From assembly GCA_902791985.1 (NCBI GenBank), contig CADAYD010000004.1:84735-148734 (forward strand): a stretch of 64,000 nucleotides of DNA. The letters are read 5' to 3'. The notes beneath the pieces are model-generated. The model was not told the origin of the DNA, did not search any database, and worked only from the letters and a program-made list of their open reading frames with translations. The position numbers were made by a program, and so were the translations under genes. The stretch comes from an uncultured bacterium. GTDB taxonomy: Bacteria > Cyanobacteriota > Vampirovibrionia > Gastranaerophilales > Gastranaerophilaceae. Positions 52,699 through 60,177 of the stretch are shown piece after piece. The stretch's first letter is position 1; the number at the start of each line of letters is the position of its first letter.

Positions 52699-53028
52699 AT
52701 GATTACAAAATTTGGTCAAAATGTAATAGGGCATGTTTATAATCCCTCAATGCTCTTTGTCAAAAACAAACTGTCAGAAAAACCAGCGAAAGCAGTTAAA
52801 GAAATTGAAAAAATGGTAAAAAATCAAAATAATTATCATGTAAGTATGTCACAAGACTATTCAAATAATGTAGTGAAATTAAATTTGTTAAGTAAAGGAA
52901 TATTAGTTAATCCTGGAGCTAATAAATGTTATGAAGGTGGACATTTTATATACCAATCTTCACAACTCCCTGTAACAAGTGCAGTAAAAAGATACAAACA
53001 AGTTGTTCAAAATTTGTTAAAGGTATAA
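52699..53028 (+). CDS. Small unrecognised protein
   Basis: A 109-residue basic protein opening MITKFGQNVIGHVYNP, again with an early Phe-Gly. Predicted alpha/beta; no known family. ATG 52699 follows AAGGAG with a ten-base gap. It sits between two copies of a REP-like repeat just right of the tRNA-Ser duplication and has its own terminator. Confidence 0.6.
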   Translation: MITKFGQNVIGHVYNPSMLFVKNKLSEKPAKAVKEIEKMVKNQNNYHVSMSQDYSNNVVKLNLLSKGILVNPGANKCYEGGHFIYQSSQLPVTSAVKRYKQVVQNLLKV

Positions 53029-53057
53029 TTTAAATAAGGTTTTAATTGAGTAAATAT

Positions 53058-53093
53058 AAACAGGACGTGGAAATCACCACTTCCTGTTTTTTT
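53058..53093 (+). terminator. Terminator of the 109-residue protein gene
   Basis: AAACAGGA (53058-53065) with TCCTGTTT (53082-53089), inner GTGG/CCAC pairing, T-run. Confidence 0.8.
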
Positions 53094-53357
53094 ATTTATT
53101 CTTTTACTTTTTATTATGTCGTTGCAAAATTTAGAGAAATAGAGTGCAATTTTTTGCACCAAATTTTAATCCTTAAACTTCAATTCCAATTGTAATCAAT
53201 TTAAACAAATTGGTGCGAAACATCGCACCCTACACACTATATTGAGCATTAGAAATTCAAGTGAGGGTGAAATTCGTCAATAATACAAAATCCTCACCCT
53301 TAATCCCTCTCCTTAAGAGAGGGAAATTTTTTTAGCCAACTTGCTACAACTTACCAG
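53094..53357. other. Non-coding repeat-rich spacer
   Basis: Holds the second REP-like unit (53210-53233), a GTGAGG...CCTCAC hairpin (about 53262-53298) and a CCCTCTC (53305-53311)/GAGAGGG (53317-53323) hairpin followed by a T-run, which may end transcription on the plus strand. No gene supported. Confidence 0.5.
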
Positions 53358-53365
53358 TCAAAGTT

Positions 53366-54733
53366 TTATCTTGTTGCCCAAAATTCGTTCATTCTGCCTA
53401 TTTGGTTCCATTCAAGAATTTGCCATTTGCCGCCGAATCTGTGCATATTTGTTTTCATAAATCCCATTATGGTACCGTCTTGGACTCCTGTTTTAGCACT
53501 AACAGAGCGTGCAACATTATATAATAAAGTTTCTGACATTTTTTCACCGTTTTTGAGTCGTGTACCGAGTTCCTCAAACCCTGCCTGAACAGCATTTGAG
53601 ATTTTTTCATTCGGTACATAATCTTTTATGATTTTTATTTCTCTTTCATTTAAGAAAGGTTTATCTAATGCCGGAATCGGATTAGGTGTGCGTGCTGCTG
53701 TTCCTGTGGCAGTAAATTCTGTTCGTGAAGTGTTTACAACGCTGCTTGCTCCTGTTGCACTGCTCGGTGTTGTTGGAATATGCGTACTTACCGGTGATAC
53801 ATGACCTGTGCCGGTTGATGTTATCGCAGGTTGTCCCAGACTTGTTCTTTCGGTAACAACAGGTTGTTCCGGTATGATATGTGCCGAAGCCGGTTTTTCC
53901 GCCGGTTTTATAGCCTTTTTCCCGCCATTATTTAAAAACTTCGCAATTTCTGCTTTAGTAGCTTTCCACTGTTCTACAGTGAATTTTTCAGGTATAGGAG
54001 CATGAGATAATGGATTATAATATTTAGATATCATTTTATAAATTTCTTGAGCATCTGCTTGTGATATTTTCCCCGGAATATAAATGGCACTGGCACCCGG
54101 TCCGGAGTCATGTGAACGATATAAAATTGCAGTAACATTGCTCTCACTATCATAGCTTCTGACAAATTCTGGTCCATGATCTATGAATAAATCTTCTACT
54201 CCACTATAACTTGCGCAAGTACGAGGGTCAGGTGCATGTACAGGTGTCATTTCACTAAATTCATTTGCAGTTCCTCTGAAACGAAGTCCTAAAATAATAT
54301 CATCTGCTTCCAAATTTTCGACTACAGTCGGATTATCGGCTTCAAGTAATTTGAAATTTTTAACCCGATCATGTGAACTAGATGAATTTGGTAAATAGAA
54401 ACTCCCTTTTCTTTGAGATTTTACTCCGTTGCTTGCCGTTGCGCCTGTTGTACTTGGAGCTGCCGGGGTATGAGCGGTTCCGCTTACTGCACGTGGTGTT
54501 GTTGGTACATGTGCTGTAGTTGCCGGTTTTACATTTCCTGCGATAGGATGCGGTACATGGCCTGCGTTTGCATAACCGTTGCCATGAACAGAATTTATTC
54601 TTTTTGTTCCTTGTGATGATGCTCTTGTAATATCATCTACAGAACCTACAAGCTTTTTAGAAGTCTTAACAATAGGTTTTGCTTTACTTCCTTTTGAAAC
54701 TACTTTTCCAAGTATTTTAGTATACCATGGCAT
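53366..54733 (-). CDS. Modular Pro/Thr/Ala-rich protein, possibly exported
   Basis: A 455-residue protein. Basic N-terminus with KGSKAKPIVKTSKK (about 1-45), then a low-complexity Thr/Ala/Pro/His linker (about 50-110). A central domain follows (about 115-270; GLRFRGTANEFSEMTP, SESNVTAILYRSHDSGPGASAIYIP), then a second low-complexity linker (about 285-350) and a helical C-terminal domain (about 360-455). The layout resembles the phosphatase-like protein at 19878. No known family. GAGGAT precedes ATG. Confidence 0.65.
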   Translation of the reverse strand: MPWYTKILGKVVSKGSKAKPIVKTSKKLVGSVDDITRASSQGTKRINSVHGNGYANAGHVPHPIAGNVKPATTAHVPTTPRAVSGTAHTPAAPSTTGATASNGVKSQRKGSFYLPNSSSSHDRVKNFKLLEADNPTVVENLEADDIILGLRFRGTANEFSEMTPVHAPDPRTCASYSGVEDLFIDHGPEFVRSYDSESNVTAILYRSHDSGPGASAIYIPGKISQADAQEIYKMISKYYNPLSHAPIPEKFTVEQWKATKAEIAKFLNNGGKKAIKPAEKPASAHIIPEQPVVTERTSLGQPAITSTGTGHVSPVSTHIPTTPSSATGASSVVNTSRTEFTATGTAARTPNPIPALDKPFLNEREIKIIKDYVPNEKISNAVQAGFEELGTRLKNGEKMSETLLYNVARSVSAKTGVQDGTIMGFMKTNMHRFGGKWQILEWNQIGRMNEFWATR

Positions 54734-54944
54734 ATTCTTTATCCTCTCATTTAAGCACTATAAATATATAAAACATTCTAAGGATAAAATTTTCATAATT
54801 TTATATAAAAGTTTACAATTATTAACAAATTGAACATTGTTGATAATAATCTTTCAAAATAAAATATCCTACAAACAAAGGATAAAAAAACTCTTAATAT
54901 CGTAAAAAATGTATTTGGGGTACGAGTTATAAGGGGGCAGCTTA

Positions 54945-55184
54945 ATGGATGAGTGGTTAGATTTTGAGCAGGATTTTTATACTCCCGCGAATGAAGAAAT
55001 TTCTGATTCTATTACTCAAAACTGGACTCAACAGGCATTAGAATGTTATTACATCAACTGTGATTGTAAAAAATGTTCACTTTCGCAAGGGCACTATTCG
55101 TTTATTTGTCAAATGCCTCGTGTTATTGAAACGTTAATCGAAACTGTCGGTGCGCCTGACCAAATTGAAAGGAAAACAGCATAA
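54945..55184 (+). CDS. Small cysteine-rich protein
   Basis: A 79-residue acidic protein with a cysteine cluster (ECYYINCDCKKCSLSQG, then a Cys 10 residues on; five Cys within about 22 residues), which suggests a metal site. The tail RVIETLIETVGAPDQI is helical. Function unknown. AAGGGGG precedes ATG. It is upstream of leuS on the same strand, but leuS has its own promoter-like sequence. Confidence 0.65.
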   Translation: MDEWLDFEQDFYTPANEEISDSITQNWTQQALECYYINCDCKKCSLSQGHYSFICQMPRVIETLIETVGAPDQIERKTA

Positions 55185-55261
55185 TACGATAAGAACTTAT
55201 CTACTTTATTCTCTCTATTTATGTTATACTAAATTTCAAATAGAGAAATGGAGTATAAAAG

Positions 55262-57748
55262 ATGAAACAGAGCTATTACCCTCAAGAAATCGAAAAAAAA
55301 TGGAAAAAGATTTGGGAAGATAATAAAGTTTTTAAAACAAATAACGATTCTGATAAACCAAAATATTATGCGCTATCTATGTTTCCTTACCCTTCAGGTA
55401 AACTTCATATGGGACATGTGCGCAATTATACGATTACAGATGTTATAGCAAGGTTTAAAAAGGCAAACGGGTTCAATGTTTTGCACCCGATAGGATGGGA
55501 TAGTTTCGGACTTCCGGCGGAAAATGCCGCTATGAAACACAACGCAGATCCCGAAAAATGGACTGATGAAAATATTGCGTATATGACTGAGCAATTGAAA
55601 ATGCTTGGGTTGTCTTACGATTGGGACAGAGAAGTAACGACCTGCAAGCCTGATTATTACAGATGGACACAGTGGATATTCTTGCAATTATACAAAAAAG
55701 GACTTGTTTATAAAAAAGAAGCAGCCGTAAACTGGTGTCCCGATTGCGGAACAGTGCTTGCAAATGAACAGGTTATAGATGGTAAATGCTGGAGATGCGA
55801 CAGCGAAGTTGAGAAAAAATATTTATCTCAATGGTTTGTAAAAATCACGCAATATGCAGATGAGTTATTAAAAGATTTAGACCTGTTAACAGGCTGGGGC
55901 GATAATGTTAAAACGATGCAAGCAAACTGGATAGGGAAATCACATGGTGCGATTTTCCGTTTTCCTGTTGTTGATGCTCCAAGTGGTGAAAAAATGGAAG
56001 TTCCTGTTTATACAACACGTCCTGATACGGTTCATGGAATAACCTATCTTGTTGTAGCGCCGGAATACAAGGATATTGAAAAACTTACAACGGCAGAAAA
56101 TAAACAAGCTGTTGAAGAATACAGAGCAAATGCCCGCAAAATGTCTGAGATTGAACGACTTTCAACAGATAGAACAAAAACGGGTGTGCCTTTGGGGACT
56201 CACTGCAAAAATCCTTTCACCGGAGAGATTTTCCCGTTATGGACTGCGGATTATGCATTGGTTGAATATGGTACAGGTGCTGTTATGGCTGTGCCGACCC
56301 ACGATACAAGAGATTTTGATTTTGCAAAGAAATATAATTTACCGATGAAAGTTGTTATTCAAGACCCGCAGAATCCATCAAATTGCGAAGAAGAAGCATA
56401 TGTTGATGAAGGTGTTTTGGTTAATTCGGGTGAATTTAACGGAATGAAAAATACCGAAGCAAAAAAAGCTATTACCCAAAAGGCTGTCGATGAAGGTTTT
56501 GGAGAATTTAAAACACAATTCAGACTTCGTGACTGGCTGATCTCACGTCAAAGATACTGGGGTGCGCCAATTCCTGTTGTATATTGCGACAAATGCGGTA
56601 TTCAACCGGTGCCTGAAGACCAATTACCTGTATTGTTGCCAAAAGATGTTGATTTCTCCGTTGTCGGAAAATCGCCTATTACAACCTCTCCGACATTCAA
56701 AGACACTGTCTGTCCTGTATGCGGAGGTCATGCAACACGTGAAATGGATACGATGGATACATTTATTTGCTCAAGCTGGTACTATTTAAGGTATGCCGAT
56801 GCCAAAAATGACAAAGAATGTTTTAATAAAGATATAGTAAATAAATGGCTTCCTGTCGATCAGTATGTCGGCGGGATTGAACATGCAATTTTACACCTTT
56901 TGTATTCAAGATTTTTCACAAAAGCTTTGCGTGATTGCGGACTTTTAGATTTTGATGAACCGTTTAAAAACCTTTTGACTCAAGGAATGGTATTGAAAGA
57001 TGGTTCAAAAATGTCCAAATCAAAAGGTAATACGGTCGATCCTGATGAAATATTTGAAAACTATGGTGCTGATACTGCAAGATTATTTATTCTGTCTGAT
57101 TCTCCGCCTGCGCGAGATTTCGATTGGTCAGATGCGGGAGTTGAAGGCTGTTATAAGTTCTTGAACAGAGTTTGGCGTCTTGTGTCATCAAATGCTGAAA
57201 ATATTAATCTGAATTATACGTTAGGTTCAAATCTTTCAAAAGATGACGATGATTTAGTTCGAACAGTACACATGCAGATTAAGGGTATTACAAACGATAT
57301 TACTAACGAATTTCAGTTCAATACCGTCATTTCAAAATATCGTGAACTTGTAAATGCAATCTATGATTGGCAAGCAAAGAAACCTCAACTCAATGATGAA
57401 GATAAAAATGTTTTAAGTTTTGCGATTGTTTCAATGCTCAAACTAATGTCACCTGTTGCGGTTTACCTGACGGAAGAAGCTTGGCATGAACTTGGTGGTG
57501 AAGGTTCAATTCACGACCAAGAATGGTGCAAATGGGATGAAAACCTTGCAAAATCAAGTTCTATAACTATGGTTGTTCAAATAAACGGCAAAGTTAAAGA
57601 CAAAATAGAGGTTGATGCTGAAATATCTAAAGAAGAAATGGAGCATCAAGCGCTATCAAGCGACAAGGTTAAAGAACTCACCGCAGGAAAGACAATCGTT
57701 AAAGTCATTGTTGTTCCGGGTAAGTTAGTTAATATTGTTGTAAAGTAA
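55262..57748 (+). CDS. leuS: Leucyl-tRNA synthetase
   Basis: Class Ia synthetase of 828 residues. HIGH-type motif KLHMGHVRNYT (about 44), zinc-binding CPDCGTVLANEQV and CWRCDSEV, CP1 editing domain (about 230-410, TRPDTVHGITY and THDTRDFDF), KMSKS motif, anticodon-binding helices and C-terminal domain (VQINGKVKDKIEV). It appears complete. GGAG lies upstream of ATG. An extended -10 (TGTTATACT, about 55222-55230) is the probable promoter. Confidence 0.97.
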   Translation: MKQSYYPQEIEKKWKKIWEDNKVFKTNNDSDKPKYYALSMFPYPSGKLHMGHVRNYTITDVIARFKKANGFNVLHPIGWDSFGLPAENAAMKHNADPEKWTDENIAYMTEQLKMLGLSYDWDREVTTCKPDYYRWTQWIFLQLYKKGLVYKKEAAVNWCPDCGTVLANEQVIDGKCWRCDSEVEKKYLSQWFVKITQYADELLKDLDLLTGWGDNVKTMQANWIGKSHGAIFRFPVVDAPSGEKMEVPVYTTRPDTVHGITYLVVAPEYKDIEKLTTAENKQAVEEYRANARKMSEIERLSTDRTKTGVPLGTHCKNPFTGEIFPLWTADYALVEYGTGAVMAVPTHDTRDFDFAKKYNLPMKVVIQDPQNPSNCEEEAYVDEGVLVNSGEFNGMKNTEAKKAITQKAVDEGFGEFKTQFRLRDWLISRQRYWGAPIPVVYCDKCGIQPVPEDQLPVLLPKDVDFSVVGKSPITTSPTFKDTVCPVCGGHATREMDTMDTFICSSWYYLRYADAKNDKECFNKDIVNKWLPVDQYVGGIEHAILHLLYSRFFTKALRDCGLLDFDEPFKNLLTQGMVLKDGSKMSKSKGNTVDPDEIFENYGADTARLFILSDSPPARDFDWSDAGVEGCYKFLNRVWRLVSSNAENINLNYTLGSNLSKDDDDLVRTVHMQIKGITNDITNEFQFNTVISKYRELVNAIYDWQAKKPQLNDEDKNVLSFAIVSMLKLMSPVAVYLTEEAWHELGGEGSIHDQEWCKWDENLAKSSSITMVVQINGKVKDKIEVDAEISKEEMEHQALSSDKVKELTAGKTIVKVIVVPGKLVNIVVK

Positions 57749-57761
57749 AAAGCAGTGAATG

Positions 57762-58763
57762 TTAAAACCTGCCGTCACACTGTGTTCCGCAGAATTTGCA
57801 ATGTCCTTGATTATCAAGATTGTATTGTAAAAGTTGATAACCGTTGCGAATGATAATACCGTTATGACAATTTTTGCAATAGGTTGTTGAAGTTTCCGTA
57901 TTTGTTAAATTACCTGTATAGACGTAGTTTAAGCCGATTTCTTTTGCAATTTTGTATGCCTTTAAAAGAGTCGAAAATTCTGTCGGTTTCCGATTGTCAA
58001 ATTTATAACGCGGGGTGAATGAACTGAAATGCAGAGGAATATTTGGCCCAACATTATCTAAAATCCACTGACATTCAGCTTTTATTTCCTCATCACTGTC
58101 GTTTTCGCCTTCAATAAGCATTGTCGTCAGTTCAACGTAACAATTTGTATAATTGCAGACATATTTTATGGTATCAAGTACAGGCTGTAATTTTGCAAGA
58201 CAATTTTTGCCGTAAAAATCTTGGCTGAACGCTTTTAGGTCGATATTTGCTGCATCCATGTAAGAGAAAAATTCCATTGCAGGGTCAGGATTAATAAAAC
58301 CTGATGTTACCGCTACGGTTTTTATTCCAAATTGTCTGCACAATTTTGCTGTGTCGATTGCGTATTCAAAAAATATTATCGGGTCATTGTATGTGAAAGC
58401 AACACTTTTGCAATTATGCTGTAGTGCCAAAGATACAATTTGCTCCGGAGAAGTTTGGTTAAAATTTTTGGGGTCAGATTTATTTTTTGTGGTTTCCCAA
58501 TTCTGGCAGAATTGACAGCCCATATTGCAACCTAAAGTTCCGAATGACAGCACTCCTGTTGTCGGATAAAACTGATATAACGGTTTTTTTTCAATGGGGT
58601 CTATTGCCAAACCGGTATTGTAGCCATAAGTGTCAAGAATAATATTTCCGTTTTTATTCTTACGAACGTGACAAAAACCTCTTTGTCCATTATCTAAAAC
58701 ACACTTTCTCGGGCATATTAAACATTGAGTTTTAAGATTTGTTAAAATTTTTTGATAAATCAT
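57762..58763 (-). CDS. amrS: AmmeMemoRadiSam system radical SAM enzyme
   Basis: A 333-residue radical SAM protein. Cluster cysteines C79, C83, C86 in CNMGCQFCQNW. An N-terminal cysteine set (C14, C17, C21, C31) and a C-terminal zinc-ribbon-like YCKNC...CKFCGTQC are typical of the PflA-like member of the AmmeMemoRadiSam trio. The function of the trio is still unclear. It is divergent from the fused Memo-AMMECR1 gene across only 24 bp. The predicted mRNA leader is four bases. Confidence 0.9.
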   Translation of the reverse strand: MIYQKILTNLKTQCLICPRKCVLDNGQRGFCHVRKNKNGNIILDTYGYNTGLAIDPIEKKPLYQFYPTTGVLSFGTLGCNMGCQFCQNWETTKNKSDPKNFNQTSPEQIVSLALQHNCKSVAFTYNDPIIFFEYAIDTAKLCRQFGIKTVAVTSGFINPDPAMEFFSYMDAANIDLKAFSQDFYGKNCLAKLQPVLDTIKYVCNYTNCYVELTTMLIEGENDSDEEIKAECQWILDNVGPNIPLHFSSFTPRYKFDNRKPTEFSTLLKAYKIAKEIGLNYVYTGNLTNTETSTTYCKNCHNGIIIRNGYQLLQYNLDNQGHCKFCGTQCDGRF

Positions 58764-58784
58764 GGTTAGTAGTATTATAATACT
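58752..58784. promoter_or_regulatory. Palindromic divergent promoter of the AmmeMemoRadiSam pair
   Basis: AGTATTATAATACT (58771-58784) is a perfect palindrome that carries a TATAAT on each strand. On plus: TTGATA (58752-58757), 18-bp spacer, TATAAT (58776-58781), start predicted exactly at ATG 58788. On minus the start would be four bases before ATG 58763. Confidence 0.6.
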
Positions 58785-58787
58785 GTT

Positions 58788-60131
58788 ATGAGAAAAATAA
58801 AAGAAGCAACAGTTGCCAATGTTTTTTACTCTGGTGACGTAGAGGATTTACAATTACATATTGAGAGCTTTAAACAAAACAGTAAAAATTTGTACACATA
58901 TCGTACAAGAGCTGTTATTGTGCCGCATGCAGGATTAACTTATTCCGGTCGTCTTGCCTATGAAGGGATTAGCCAAATTGATAAAAATGTTAAAAACATA
59001 TTTATCTTTGCACCTTCTCACAGAGTCGGCTTTGATGGAATAGCAATTTCAAGTTATGATGCATGGAGGACACCGCTTGGGATTACTGATGTAAACCAGC
59101 AAATTTGTTCTGAATTATTTAACAATTTCGGGGCAAAAATTAACGATGATGCTATGTTGAATGAACATTCCATCGAGGTTGAATTACCTATTATTCAGTC
59201 ATTATTCAGTGATGTAAGGATTATTCCGGTATTGATTGGTAAAGAAAATCCTGAAGTAATCAGAGATATTATTGCCGCATATTATGGTAATCCTGACAAT
59301 GCATTTGTTATTTCATCGGATTTGAGTCATTATTTGACTAATGAAACAGCAAAAGAAACCGATAAAATAACTGCTCAAATGATTGAAAGCGGTAATATTT
59401 CAGGTTTCAGATACGAACAAGCTTGTGGTGCTATTGCGATTGCAGGTTTGGTTAATTTTGCTAATAATAACAATTTTTCTATGATAAGAATTGATATGGC
59501 AAATTCAGCAGAGGTATCCGATGATCCTTCAAGAGTTGTAGGTTACGGTACTTGGTTCTTGTATGAAGGCAATAAGAATGATTTTATCGCTAAGTACCAT
59601 CCGGCATTTGTGATTGATATATGTAAATTAATCATCAAATCAGAATTCGATGAGAAGCCGTTATCAATAATTTATCCGCAAGTTTTTGATGAATTTGGTG
59701 CATGTTTTGTTACTATAGAAAAGAATGGTCAATTAAGAGGTTGTATCGGTTCTATGGTTGCATACAGACCGTTGATTACTGATCTGGTTGAACATGCAAA
59801 AGATGCGGCATTCAAAGATATGAGATTTAGTCCGGTAACAGAAGATGAGCTTCCTGAGCTCAAGTTTGCTGTTTCAATTTTAACAGAACCGGAAAGAGTA
59901 GTTTTTGAAACAGAAGAACAAATGATGAATAATATTGTTCCTTATGATGATGGTATTATCATTCGTGACGGGGATTATCAGGCTGTATATCTGCCGTCAG
60001 TGTGGGAAGAAATATCTGACAAACGTGAATTTATGAGATCTTTAAAGGTTAAGGCAGGCTTGGCTCCTGATTATTTCTCAAATACGTTTGAGGTTTACAA
60101 GTTCCATACGATATACATTAAAGAACAATAA
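58788..60131 (+). CDS. Fused Memo-AMMECR1 protein of the AmmeMemoRadiSam system
   Basis: A 447-residue two-domain protein. The Memo domain (about 1-260) has the dioxygenase-LigB-like fold with VPHAGLTYSGRLA, APSHRVGFDG, NEHSIEVELP and SSDLSHYL (probable metal His residues). The AMMECR1 domain (about 270-447) has the invariant LRGCIGS. In many genomes these are separate proteins (B and A); here they are fused. The role is unknown; proposals for Memo involve metal or redox chemistry. Predicted leaderless mRNA. Confidence 0.92.
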   Translation: MRKIKEATVANVFYSGDVEDLQLHIESFKQNSKNLYTYRTRAVIVPHAGLTYSGRLAYEGISQIDKNVKNIFIFAPSHRVGFDGIAISSYDAWRTPLGITDVNQQICSELFNNFGAKINDDAMLNEHSIEVELPIIQSLFSDVRIIPVLIGKENPEVIRDIIAAYYGNPDNAFVISSDLSHYLTNETAKETDKITAQMIESGNISGFRYEQACGAIAIAGLVNFANNNNFSMIRIDMANSAEVSDDPSRVVGYGTWFLYEGNKNDFIAKYHPAFVIDICKLIIKSEFDEKPLSIIYPQVFDEFGACFVTIEKNGQLRGCIGSMVAYRPLITDLVEHAKDAAFKDMRFSPVTEDELPELKFAVSILTEPERVVFETEEQMMNNIVPYDDGIIIRDGDYQAVYLPSVWEEISDKREFMRSLKVKAGLAPDYFSNTFEVYKFHTIYIKEQ

Positions 60132-60147
60132 AAATATAAAATAATAC

Positions 60148-60176
60148 AAAAGGTGCGATTTAATCGCACCTTTTTA
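60148..60176. terminator. Bidirectional terminator
   Basis: Arms AAAAGGTGCGAT (60148-60159) and 60163-60174, 3-base loop. It lies between the Memo-AMMECR1 gene and the convergent helicase gene. Confidence 0.88.
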
Positions 60177-60177
60177 T

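Larger units (their letters stand above)
52609..53233. repeat. Direct repeat flanking the 109-residue protein gene
   Basis: TTGGTGCGAAACATCGCA followed by (T/C)CCTACA occurs at about 52609-52632 and 53210-53233, same orientation. Each holds a GGTGCGA/TCGCACC-type hairpin (one mismatch in copy 1). REP-like units that bracket one gene. Confidence 0.6.
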
